Shown here: positions 44,951 to 52,642 of the stretch, in pieces
Layout: each line of letters opens with the position of its first letter
Position numbering within the stretch: the stretch's first letter is position 1
Assembly: GCA_024809215.1 (NCBI GenBank)
Contig: JANUBW010000002.1
Span: 558,001 to 622,000 of the forward strand
Length of the DNA stretch: 64,000 nucleotides
Direction: 5' to 3'
Source: Niastella sp. OAS944
Lineage (GTDB): Bacteria > Bacteroidota > Bacteroidia > Chitinophagales > Chitinophagaceae
Program-made: the position numbers and the translations under genes
The notes under the pieces: generated by a model
Seen by the model: only the letters and a program-made list of their open reading frames with translations
Databases searched by the model: none
Told to the model about the DNA's origin: nothing

Positions 44951-45820
44951 ATGAAGGACCTGAAAACATTTTCGCTTTCACGGTACAGCCGGCTTTTTTC
45001 TGTTCCTGACAATAACAAGGAATACCTTTTGGTAACATCTGCCGGGCACCCCTATCACGATGAGCCATACAGGGCGGAATGTTATGCGATCGTTTATATA
45101 AAAGAAGGCGGCGTAAGGTTGAATGCAGGGCTTTCCTCCTTTGATGTAGATGCGCCCTCGATCATTACGCTGGGCCCGTCTGTTATCAGGTACTTCACCA
45201 AATGCAGCGATCTGTTAAAAATGGATGTTATATTTTTTAAGAACACATTTTTAATGGAGCGGCACGCCGACCTCTTCTTTCTTTTTAAATACGACTTCTT
45301 TGAAAACAGCGATCTGCATGTTTTACCTCTGAAAGGTGCTTACCATAATAAATTCAAAAAGCTTTATGAGCTCATACAACTTACACAGGGAACAGGCAGT
45401 TACCACGAGGCGGAGCTCGTTCGCAACTACATCTTCGCACTGGTGTATGAGATAGACGCTTATTATCGCCAACATATACCTCAGGCGCCCACATCAAACA
45501 GCCATCCTTTGTTCTTAAAATTCAGGCAATTGCTGCGAAGTAATTATAAGCGCGAACATAAACTCGATTTTTATGCCGGCCAGCTTCATCTAACACCCAA
45601 ATCACTTTCAGCAGCCATTAAAAAACAAACCGGCAGATCTGCCGGCCAGTGGATCGACGATACCATAATATTAGAAGCAAAAGTTTTACTGCAAAACAAA
45701 ACGCTTACCGTATCACAGATCAGCAATATGCTGAATTTTTCTGACCAATCAGTATTCGGGAAATTCTTTCGGGCAAATACAGGCATGTCGCCCATTGAAT
45801 ATCGGAAAAAGGTAGACTAA
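44951..45820 (+). CDS. AraC family transcriptional regulator
   Basis: 289 residues from the ATG at 44951 (the frame continues upstream inside the MFS gene, so this start is clear). N-terminal cupin-like sensor (about 20-150) and C-terminal AraC HTH (about 195-288; LDFYAGQLHLTPKSLSAAIKKQTGRSAGQWI and VSQISNMLNFSDQSVFGKFFRANTGMSPIEYRK). Probably regulates the MFS gene in front of it. Confidence 0.92.
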   Translation: MKDLKTFSLSRYSRLFSVPDNNKEYLLVTSAGHPYHDEPYRAECYAIVYIKEGGVRLNAGLSSFDVDAPSIITLGPSVIRYFTKCSDLLKMDVIFFKNTFLMERHADLFFLFKYDFFENSDLHVLPLKGAYHNKFKKLYELIQLTQGTGSYHEAELVRNYIFALVYEIDAYYRQHIPQAPTSNSHPLFLKFRQLLRSNYKREHKLDFYAGQLHLTPKSLSAAIKKQTGRSAGQWIDDTIILEAKVLLQNKTLTVSQISNMLNFSDQSVFGKFFRANTGMSPIEYRKKVD

Positions 45821-45912
45821 GCCATTTCGACGAACATTGAGGCAATACGGCCTATTTTCAGGTGTCTTTTATGGGGAATTTTGTCTAATCAAAACTTTAA
45901 AACAGTTGAGAT

Positions 45913-46230
45913 ATGACAAAATCAAAAATGAACAACGAAGACCCCGCTGATATAATTACAGGCTTATGGGTCATCGTTATATCGGTACTGGCTTTACTGT
46001 TAAGCCCGGTACTTGCAAGCGCGCAGAACAACTACAAACTTACGCTCACCGAAGCGGTACAATTTGCCAAACAGCAAAACAAATGGGTGCAGGCCGCCGG
46101 CATAGAAGAAAACGCTGCCGGTGAGGATCGGAAAGATGCCACTGAAATTCCTGCTATATTGGCAAAGGCCTTTTATATAGCGCGCACCGGTAGACCCGGC
46201 CCTGTATTGATTGAGATCAGGCTTAAATAG
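45913..46230 (+). pseudogene. Chimeric remnant: TolC-like N-terminus joined to acetolactate-synthase-like fragment
   Basis: 105 codons. Residues about 20-76 (membrane/signal segment ending LASAQ, then YKLTLTEAVQFAKQQNKWVQAAGIEENAAGEDRKDA) match the start of TolC-family outer-membrane efflux proteins. At residue 77 it switches to TEIPAILAKAFYIARTGRPGPVLIEI, the conserved block of acetolactate synthase large subunit (IlvB), where PKD is normally next; instead it stops after RLK. Neither half can fold as a known protein. It looks like the scar of a deletion fusing two unrelated genes. AraC genes lie on both sides. Confidence 0.75.
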
Positions 46231-46303
46231 GAAACGCATGAATTGCAATGCGTCTATCTCAATAATTGGGATAGATGCATTCAATTCTTATAAAAAAGAT
46301 TTT

Positions 46304-47095
46304 ATGAAAGAAATGGCTTCCCTTCAGGAAATTGAATTACACCCCCATTCAATATTTGTTATGCATGAAAAATGCGAAAAGTATATCGCCTTTCACAAAC
46401 ATTCAAAAAATCAATTAACGTATGTTGAAGGCGGACTGGGTTATTTAAGATTGCGGGAAAAATTATTTGTAATACCGGCCCGCCATTATTTCTGGATCCC
46501 GGCCGGGGTTGAACATACAATAACGATCGGTAACCCGGCTACGGTGTGCCGCACATTATTTTTTCATACCCTCGATGATGCAAAAAATGAATTCTTTACC
46601 CGGGTGGGCATCTACCCTATCAATGATCTTCTATTTCAAATGATCAAATTCAGCGGGCAATGGAATACGCATATACTTCCCGGCGGGGAGCCCTATATGT
46701 TCTTACAAAGTATTAAGAACATACTACCGCAAATAAGCAGTCAAATACTTCCCGTTGCCCTTCCTTCTACAGAAAATAAAAGAATGCTGAGTATATTGGC
46801 ATTTATAGAAGAGAACCTTTCAGAAAGCCATAGTTTGCAAAGCATAGGTTTGCGGTTTGCGATCAGCGAAAGAAGCCTCTCGAGGTTCTTTCAGTCAACA
46901 CTGCATATTTCTTTTCTTCAGTACCTGAAACTGCTGCGCATGTCAAAAGCATTTCAGCTTATAGTTGAAAATGAGCATTCACTGGCACATGTAGCATTTT
47001 TATGTGGCTACCAAAGTTTATCATCGTTTAGTAATACATTCTACCAGGTTACCCAAACCCGGCCATCAGAGTTACTGGCATCGATGCACAACTGA
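46304..47095 (+). CDS. AraC family transcriptional regulator
   Basis: 263 residues from the ATG at 46304 (MKEMASLQEIELHPHS); the frame is open upstream but overlaps the chimeric remnant. Cupin sensor (about 10-90, with FHKHSKNQLTYVEGG and IPARHYFWIPAGVEHTI typical of ligand-binding jelly-rolls) and AraC HTH (about 160-258, LQSIGLRFAISERSLSRFFQSTLHISFLQYLKLLRMSKA ... HVAFLCGYQSLSSFSNTFYQVTQTRPSEL). Its target is not obvious; if the broken TolC/IlvB genes were its target, that function is lost. Confidence 0.9.
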   Translation: MKEMASLQEIELHPHSIFVMHEKCEKYIAFHKHSKNQLTYVEGGLGYLRLREKLFVIPARHYFWIPAGVEHTITIGNPATVCRTLFFHTLDDAKNEFFTRVGIYPINDLLFQMIKFSGQWNTHILPGGEPYMFLQSIKNILPQISSQILPVALPSTENKRMLSILAFIEENLSESHSLQSIGLRFAISERSLSRFFQSTLHISFLQYLKLLRMSKAFQLIVENEHSLAHVAFLCGYQSLSSFSNTFYQVTQTRPSELLASMHN

Positions 47096-47106
47096 GCCAT
47101 AATAGA

Positions 47107-47616
47107 TTACTGTTGAATGGCGCTATACAATTCCTGGTAATGTTCAACAAGCTCGTTGAGGGTGAATCCCCTGTTTAAACCACTCGGGTTTGGCAATACC
47201 CAAACTTTTAATCCAAAGAGAGGTTCGGGTTGATTCCCCCATGCGATCTGCTTTTTTCCTGTAAACGCTTTATAGGCCGGTTTACCGAGAAACGCAATAT
47301 ACCCGGGTTTAAAATGCAACATTTTGGTTTTAAAGGCATCGATGGAATTATCAAATTCTTCTTTTAAAAGCTCGTCGGCACGCACTGTTGCCCTTGCCAC
47401 TGCCGTGGTGAGCCCATAACCATACTTAAGGATCGTTGCATCACGAACAGGTTCAATTTGATGGGGCGTAAAACCAGCCAGGTGCAAAACTTTCCAGAAT
47501 CGATTGCTTCGCCTGCTAAAGTGATGACCGTCCAAAGCCGATTTCAAGCCGGGATTTATACCGCAAAAAACGACTTTTAGCTGTTTGGCTATGAGATCGG
47601 GTAACGTTGGGAGCAT
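47107..47616 (-). CDS. mug: G/U mismatch-specific DNA glycosylase
   Basis: 169 residues of the Mug/TDG family of uracil-DNA glycosylases. Active-site motif GINPGL (19-24), with Asn in place of Asp as is normal for Mug, and the intercalating loop NPSGLNR (143-149). It removes U or 3,N4-ethenocytosine opposite G, starting base-excision repair in the cytoplasm. Monocistronic. Confidence 0.93.
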   Translation of the reverse strand: MLPTLPDLIAKQLKVVFCGINPGLKSALDGHHFSRRSNRFWKVLHLAGFTPHQIEPVRDATILKYGYGLTTAVARATVRADELLKEEFDNSIDAFKTKMLHFKPGYIAFLGKPAYKAFTGKKQIAWGNQPEPLFGLKVWVLPNPSGLNRGFTLNELVEHYQELYSAIQQ

Positions 47617-47695
47617 TCACAAAACTAACACAGCCTTTGTAAAAAAGTTGTATGAATACAGCCAAAGTCTGGTTGAATGCAGCCATTATAAAAAA

Positions 47696-47731
47696 AGCCC
47701 GCAAATACATTGATGTATGTATTTGCGGGCT
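47696..47731 (-). terminator. Strong intrinsic terminator of the NmrA-MFS operon
   Basis: A 15-bp perfect stem (AGCCCGCAAATACAT with ATGTATTTGCGGGCT) and a 6-nt loop, followed on the minus strand by TTTTTT. It lies 5 bp past the stop of the NmrA-like gene. Confidence 0.95.
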
Positions 47732-47736
47732 GTTAC

Positions 47737-48642
47737 TTACTCCTCGTTATACATTACCGCAAATTCTTTTGCAAAATCAGCCAGCTTTACTTCACCTAAA
47801 ACCGGCTTGTTGCGGTAGTAGTCTTCGTACAAAGCACCTGTGCCCATACTTGCCTGAAATTCCACAAATCCCTTTGCTATCTGTTCATTAAAACCAATAC
47901 CCAGCCAGTTGCTTAATAACTGCTCATCAGAGACCACCTGCCATTGCAGATCGGGTTTACCAATAACTGCGCCTAACGCTTTTGCAACTTCATTAGGCGA
48001 TACTTCATCGCTGGCCACATACCTGGTTGTACGGCCTTCAAACGGCGTGTTAATGGCTTCAGCCACAACCTTTGCAATATCCAATGGCGAAACCCAGGGT
48101 TCCTTTTGATCGCCGCCATAATTTGAAACAATGGCGCCCTTGTATTTGATGGATTTTACAAAGGAGCGCATGTTTGTATAAAAACCTACCGGGCGTATGA
48201 ATTTTATCGTTACATCGGCCGGTAATTCGTTCAGAATGGCCTCTACATTACGATGGAAAATGAGTATGCCTGTGCCTACGTTCGTATGTGCACCAACACT
48301 GCTCAGGTGTACCACTTTCTTTACGCCCGATTGCATTACGGCCTTTTTGTAGTTATACCCTATCTGGTTGATAGATGCAACGAAGTCTATGTCTTTGTCG
48401 AAGAACCCGCCGGCTGCTTCCAGTGTTTCCATCAGGTATATAACCTCTGCACCCCGAAAAGTAGTTGCCAGAAAACCCGCATCGAACATACTGCCAATGG
48501 CTGCTTTTGCCCCAAGCGCTTCAATAGCTGTTTTTCTTTCTGTATTACTACTAATAACGGTTACTGCATGACCTTCCTTTACCAACTCCTTTGTAAGCGG
48601 CAATCCTATGTTGCCGAGAGAGCCTGTTAAAACAATTTTCAT
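47737..48642 (-). CDS. NmrA-like NAD(P)-binding oxidoreductase
   Basis: 301 residues, atypical short-chain dehydrogenase fold. Glycine-rich loop TGSLGNIGLPL (6-16). The classical Tyr-x-x-x-Lys active site is not evident, as in NmrA-type proteins (redox-sensing, quinone reductase QOR2-like). It follows an MFS gene (19 bp) and an AraC gene on the same strand, which suggests an operon responding to an electrophilic or quinone-like compound; that is inference. Confidence 0.87.
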   Translation of the reverse strand: MKIVLTGSLGNIGLPLTKELVKEGHAVTVISSNTERKTAIEALGAKAAIGSMFDAGFLATTFRGAEVIYLMETLEAAGGFFDKDIDFVASINQIGYNYKKAVMQSGVKKVVHLSSVGAHTNVGTGILIFHRNVEAILNELPADVTIKFIRPVGFYTNMRSFVKSIKYKGAIVSNYGGDQKEPWVSPLDIAKVVAEAINTPFEGRTTRYVASDEVSPNEVAKALGAVIGKPDLQWQVVSDEQLLSNWLGIGFNEQIAKGFVEFQASMGTGALYEDYYRNKPVLGEVKLADFAKEFAVMYNEE

Positions 48643-48661
48643 TTGTATTTTATTGGTTTAA

Positions 48662-49819
48662 TTATTTGTGTTGTTTAAAGAGCAATATGATCACGGCAAG
48701 CAAACAGCTGATGGCGCCGAAGATATAAATGGCCTGATAGCTGAACCAGCCTGCAATAAGCCCGGCAACAGGGCCGGCTATGCCCAATGCAAGATCAAAG
48801 AAGGCAGCATAGGCGCCCAATGCTGTGCCTCTCATTTGCGGCGGCACTTTTTTAATAGCCAGTACACCGAGAGAAGGGAATACCAGCGAAAAGCCTGTTC
48901 CTGTTAATGTACAACCTGCAATAGCTAACCAGTTGGTGGTAGAAAAACCTATACACAACTGACCGGCAACTTCGATGATGATGGATACTATGGCAACCTT
49001 AAAGCCACCAAACCTATCGGGGTAAGCAGAGAAAAATACCCTGGTAAGAATGTACGAACCGCCAAAACAAATAAAACCAAGGGATGCGCCATCCCATTGC
49101 TTTTTTGTGAACAGCAGTGAAATAAATGAGGCAATGCAGGCAAAAGCTATGGAAGAGAATGCTAACGCCAACCCTTGTATACTTACCTTACCAATCACCT
49201 TGTAAAAGGGTGTTCTTACATGTATTCCATCTACTTTTACTACAGGCAATTCCCTGGTTGAGAACCAGCTTACCAGCGATAGTAATGGAATGGTAGCAAA
49301 AGCCAGTACCGTTCCAAACTGCACAAGCCACAAACTGAAAGGGGCGCCAATAGCAATGCCGGCATACATGGCAATACCATTCCAGGTCATCACCTTGCCT
49401 GAGTTGTGTTGGCCTACAAGCCCTATGCCCCATGTAAGCGCGCCTGTTGCCAACATGCTTTCGGCAATGCCATGTATTATTCTGGAAAGGGCCAACAGGC
49501 ATAAAGACAGTACCGGCAACGCCGTTGCCATGCCTGCAAGTAAGTAGAAAATGCCTGCAACCAGTACCAGCATCACGCCCCGCTGTGTGCTGGTTTTAGA
49601 ACCTAAAGTATCGGTGATCTTTCCGCTATAAGCCCGGGTGAGTAACGTGGCCAGCGCCTGTATTCCCAGTATAACCCCAACAGTGAGGTCGCCAAACCCC
49701 AGCACCTGTTTTATAAACTTGGGTAATACACCCAGGCTAACACCAATGGTGAGGTATACTGCCAGTACTGTTATTACAATAGGCGTCAGTAACCTTTTGA
49801 TCGAAATTGTTTCTGCCAT
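48662..49819 (-). CDS. MFS transporter (YhhS-like)
   Basis: 385 residues and 12 helices with the motif SGKITDTLGSKTSTQRG (about 60-77) after the second helix, plus G-rich helices typical of drug/arabinose-efflux exporters. Likely exports a toxic or unwanted compound. Middle gene of the AraC-MFS-NmrA set on the minus strand. Confidence 0.9.
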   Translation of the reverse strand: MAETISIKRLLTPIVITVLAVYLTIGVSLGVLPKFIKQVLGFGDLTVGVILGIQALATLLTRAYSGKITDTLGSKTSTQRGVMLVLVAGIFYLLAGMATALPVLSLCLLALSRIIHGIAESMLATGALTWGIGLVGQHNSGKVMTWNGIAMYAGIAIGAPFSLWLVQFGTVLAFATIPLLSLVSWFSTRELPVVKVDGIHVRTPFYKVIGKVSIQGLALAFSSIAFACIASFISLLFTKKQWDGASLGFICFGGSYILTRVFFSAYPDRFGGFKVAIVSIIIEVAGQLCIGFSTTNWLAIAGCTLTGTGFSLVFPSLGVLAIKKVPPQMRGTALGAYAAFFDLALGIAGPVAGLIAGWFSYQAIYIFGAISCLLAVIILLFKQHK

Positions 49820-49875
49820 AATTCGCTTCGTATAATTGAATGTTTACGAAGGCAAAATTATACAGGCGGCATGCT

Positions 49876-50742
49876 TTAGCTGTGATCTATAGCAGGGTTG
49901 CTGTTGGACAGATCATGGTTTTTTACCCTGAACTCCGAAGCGGTCATGTGTACGTTCTTTTTAAAGAAGCGGGAGAAATAAGTGTGGTCTTCATACCCAA
50001 GTTCAAAGGCTATCTGCTTTACATCCAGTTGGGTGTAGTATAATAATCGTTTAGCTTCTAAGAGTATCGTTTGTTGGATCCAGTAACTTACCGGAAATCC
50101 CGTGATCTGTTTAACGATCTCGTTTAAATACAACGGCGAAATATTCAGCTGCGACGCATATTCTTTTACCTGCTTCAATTCTTTGTACCGGGTTTGTACC
50201 AGTTGTTTAAACTGGTATACGGTTTGGTATTTTTGTCCGCTCATCAGTTTTTCAGCAGCATGGTCCTGAATTAAAGCTCCGGTAAGAAAACCCAGTAATG
50301 AATCTGTAAGTGATCGTGCGATCTGGTCCTGAAAAAACTCTTTTCTTTCAAGTAATGTTTCAATGACAGGAATAATCGAAAACGCAGGATTATCTGTTTT
50401 TATCTGGAACACCTGGCCGGCGTTGAGATAGTTATTAAGCACCCTGGTGTATTTCTCTGTTACAAGCAGCGGATCAATAAATATAAACCAGCCGGTACAA
50501 TCGCTGAATTGAAGATAGCGATGCACCTGCCCCGGAGCTACATACAGAACGCTGGGGCCCAACATAGTAACCTGTTTAAAATCCAACTCCCATAGAAAAT
50601 TTCCTTTCGATTGTACTACGAACATATAATGGTCATCGCGATGCGGCCGCTGAATATTATCCTTCATGTCACTAAAGGGAGATATATCAATGCCGGTAGC
50701 CGTCAGTTCATCTGTATGTATTTCTATATGAGGTTGTTTCAT
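49876..50742 (-). CDS. AraC family transcriptional regulator
   Basis: 288 residues: N-terminal jelly-roll (about 30-110; HRDDHYMFVVQSKGNFLWELDF, VAPGQVHRYL), C-terminal AraC HTH (about 185-275; VKEYASQLNISPLYLNEIVKQITGFPVSYWIQ and VKQIAFELGYEDHTYFSRFFKKNVHMTASEFR). Divergent from hxlR across an 84-bp gap that includes an ATAGG...CCTAT inverted repeat (about 50754-50774), a possible shared operator. Confidence 0.92.
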   Translation of the reverse strand: MKQPHIEIHTDELTATGIDISPFSDMKDNIQRPHRDDHYMFVVQSKGNFLWELDFKQVTMLGPSVLYVAPGQVHRYLQFSDCTGWFIFIDPLLVTEKYTRVLNNYLNAGQVFQIKTDNPAFSIIPVIETLLERKEFFQDQIARSLTDSLLGFLTGALIQDHAAEKLMSGQKYQTVYQFKQLVQTRYKELKQVKEYASQLNISPLYLNEIVKQITGFPVSYWIQQTILLEAKRLLYYTQLDVKQIAFELGYEDHTYFSRFFKKNVHMTASEFRVKNHDLSNSNPAIDHS

Positions 50743-50826
50743 ATTCCCCTGAAAGATAGGGTAAAATTAAACCTATTTACACTTTCATTGTTATTCAATA
50801 AATTCGTTTCTATTAAAGAATTTCCC

Positions 50827-51204
50827 ATGGTAACAGAATGCATTGGCGATGGCGTGGCCCTTAATGGTAAAAACTATCCCTGTACGGTAAGTCTTACCAT
50901 GGACCTGGTTGGCGGTAAATGGAAAGCCGTGATCTTATACCATCTGCGGCACGGTGAAAAGCGGTTTAGTGAATTATGCCGCGATATGAGCGCTGTGACC
51001 GAAATGACGCTTAGTAAACAACTTAAACAGTTGGAGGCTGATGGCATAATATCAAAAAAGATCTTCGGAAAGAAACCTCCGGTTAAAGCAGTTTATGATC
51101 TCACCGATTTTGGGCGGTCGTTTATTCCGGTGCTGAATGCCATTACCGAATGGGGCAATCAGGTTGCCATAAACAAAGGATCGTTTATCAATAGTACTAT
51201 ATAA
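50827..51204 (+). CDS. HxlR family transcriptional regulator
   Basis: 125 residues from the ATG at 50827. Winged helix with the family block CTVSLTMDLVGGKWKAVILYHLRHGEKRFSELCRDM...MTLSKQLKQLEADGII. Cys19 lies at the conserved N-terminal position (NGKNYPCTV) used by YodB/HypR-type members to sense quinones and other electrophiles. It probably represses the NmrA-like gene 94 bp downstream through the palindrome at 51225-51242. Confidence 0.93.
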   Translation: MVTECIGDGVALNGKNYPCTVSLTMDLVGGKWKAVILYHLRHGEKRFSELCRDMSAVTEMTLSKQLKQLEADGIISKKIFGKKPPVKAVYDLTDFGRSFIPVLNAITEWGNQVAINKGSFINSTI

Positions 51205-51224
51205 TCAATTTCTCCTGTAGTAAG

Positions 51225-51242
51225 GCTATCCAAATGGATAGC
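51225..51242. promoter_or_regulatory. Perfect palindrome, candidate HxlR operator
   Basis: GCTATCC (51225-51231) and GGATAGC (51236-51242) are an exact 7-bp inverted repeat with an AAAT centre, between hxlR and the NmrA-like gene. HxlR proteins bind as dimers to such TATCC-N4-GGATA sites. The site lies 56 bp before the NmrA start. Confidence 0.65.
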
Positions 51243-51298
51243 TATTGTAATTCCCTTCAACAGTAAATAGCTTCGCACCTGTATTAAATACAGGAAGC

Positions 51299-52261
51299 AT
51301 GATGCATTTAAAAGAAAAACCACTCATTACTGTTGTTGGTGTTTTGGGTAAGCAAGGGCGCAGTGCGGCCCACACGTTATTACAAAGCGGGCGTTACCGG
51401 GTACGCGGTATAACCCGTCGTATTGACTCGCCGGAGGCGCTTAGACTGGCCGCACAAGGGGCCGAACTGGTAAGTATACCACTTGACCTGGGTTATAAAA
51501 AAGATTATGTAAAAGCATTCCGCGGATCGGACGGTGTTTTCATGATGACACCAGGTATTATACCACCGGCCAATCACGAAACGGAGTTGGGTAAACAACT
51601 GGCAGACGCAGCGGTTGAAGCAGGCGTACCGCATATTATCTTTAGCAGTTTGGAAAATGTAGATAAAATTTCGCAAGGCAATATGTTTGCGCCCCATTTT
51701 ACCGATAAGGCAACCATTGAAGAATATATTCGAACGCTACCCGTTACCAGTTCGTTTATTTACCTGGCGTATTTTTATACCAACCTGTTTGAATTTTATC
51801 CGCCTTACCAGAAGGGAGATACGCTTATACTTCCCATCTATTTACCAATTGATTTCCCGGCACCATTTGTTGATCCTACTACCGCCACAGGCCCTGCTGT
51901 TTTAGAGATCTTTTCAAACCCGGCTCAATATGCCGGTAAATCATTGCCGGTGATCGGTGATATTATTACGCCCCGGGAAATGGTAGAAACCTTTACGCGG
52001 GTTACGGGTATAAAGGCTGCATACAGTTCAGCTTTCACCCCGGAAGAACTGCTTCATCATTTCCCGCATTTTGGTTCAAATGAAATGTTGGTGCGTGAGA
52101 TCGCAGGCATGGTAGCATATACAGTTGAACATGGTTATTTCAAAAAAGACCGCGATCTGTTGTGGAGCCGGCAAATAAACCCAAACAGCTTCAGTTGGGA
52201 ACAATTTCTGCGAACCATCAATTACCCCCATTTTTCACCAAGCACAAAAGAAACCATGTAA
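51299..52261 (+). CDS. NmrA family NAD(P)-binding protein
   Basis: 320 residues. Nucleotide-binding VVGVLGKQGRSAAHTLL (12-28) and RGITRRIDSPEA specificity region. NmrA domain with EAGVPHIIFSSLENVDK and the region TSSFIYLAYFYTNLFEFYPPYQKGDTLILP. No catalytic Tyr/Lys pair recognised. Probably a reductase or redox sensor controlled by the adjacent HxlR protein. Its last 40 bp overlap the 3' end of the response-regulator gene on the other strand. Confidence 0.87.
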   Translation: MMHLKEKPLITVVGVLGKQGRSAAHTLLQSGRYRVRGITRRIDSPEALRLAAQGAELVSIPLDLGYKKDYVKAFRGSDGVFMMTPGIIPPANHETELGKQLADAAVEAGVPHIIFSSLENVDKISQGNMFAPHFTDKATIEEYIRTLPVTSSFIYLAYFYTNLFEFYPPYQKGDTLILPIYLPIDFPAPFVDPTTATGPAVLEIFSNPAQYAGKSLPVIGDIITPREMVETFTRVTGIKAAYSSAFTPEELLHHFPHFGSNEMLVREIAGMVAYTVEHGYFKKDRDLLWSRQINPNSFSWEQFLRTINYPHFSPSTKETM

Positions 52262-52608
52262 TACACATCATCGGGCAAAACAGGCTTGCTCATAAAATGC
52301 GCAGCCCCCAGCTTTTTTAACCTTGCAGATTCCTTTTCATCCCTCGACGTTGTGTAAATGATCACCGGAATAGAAGCGATCCGGGGATCTTTTTTTATTT
52401 CTATCAAACATTGCTCTCCGCTGAGGCCCGGCATTCTCAAGTCGAGAAAAATGAATTCAGGCAAAGCATTGGCAGTATTATTTAAATATAGGAGTGCTTC
52501 ACGGGCATTAGCCGCAGCAACATACTTTATGGTATCATCATATTCTGCGGTTGCCTCAAAGAACAACTTCCTGTCATCCTCATCATCATCGATTAGCAAT
52601 ATAGTCAT
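52222..52608 (-). CDS. Single-domain response regulator (receiver only)
   Basis: 128 residues, a complete CheY-like receiver and no output domain: acidic DDDEDD (7-12), phosphoacceptor Asp in FIFLDLRMPGLSG (about 56), Thr in VIIYTTSRDE (about 84) and Lys in FMSKPVLP (about 106). It follows the kinase gene by 34 bp and likely receives phosphate from it. Convergent overlap with the NmrA gene. Confidence 0.93.
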   Translation of the reverse strand: MTILLIDDDEDDRKLFFEATAEYDDTIKYVAAANAREALLYLNNTANALPEFIFLDLRMPGLSGEQCLIEIKKDPRIASIPVIIYTTSRDEKESARLKKLGAAHFMSKPVLPDDVYYMVSFVLGEKWG

Positions 52609-52642
52609 AGTCTTTCATTTGAAGTAAGTGAAAAAAGAACCT

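Noticed and set aside
45913-46230. Normal small secreted protein
   Set aside because: The two halves match unrelated families (TolC-like and IlvB-like) and the protein ends mid-motif, so a deletion remnant fits better.
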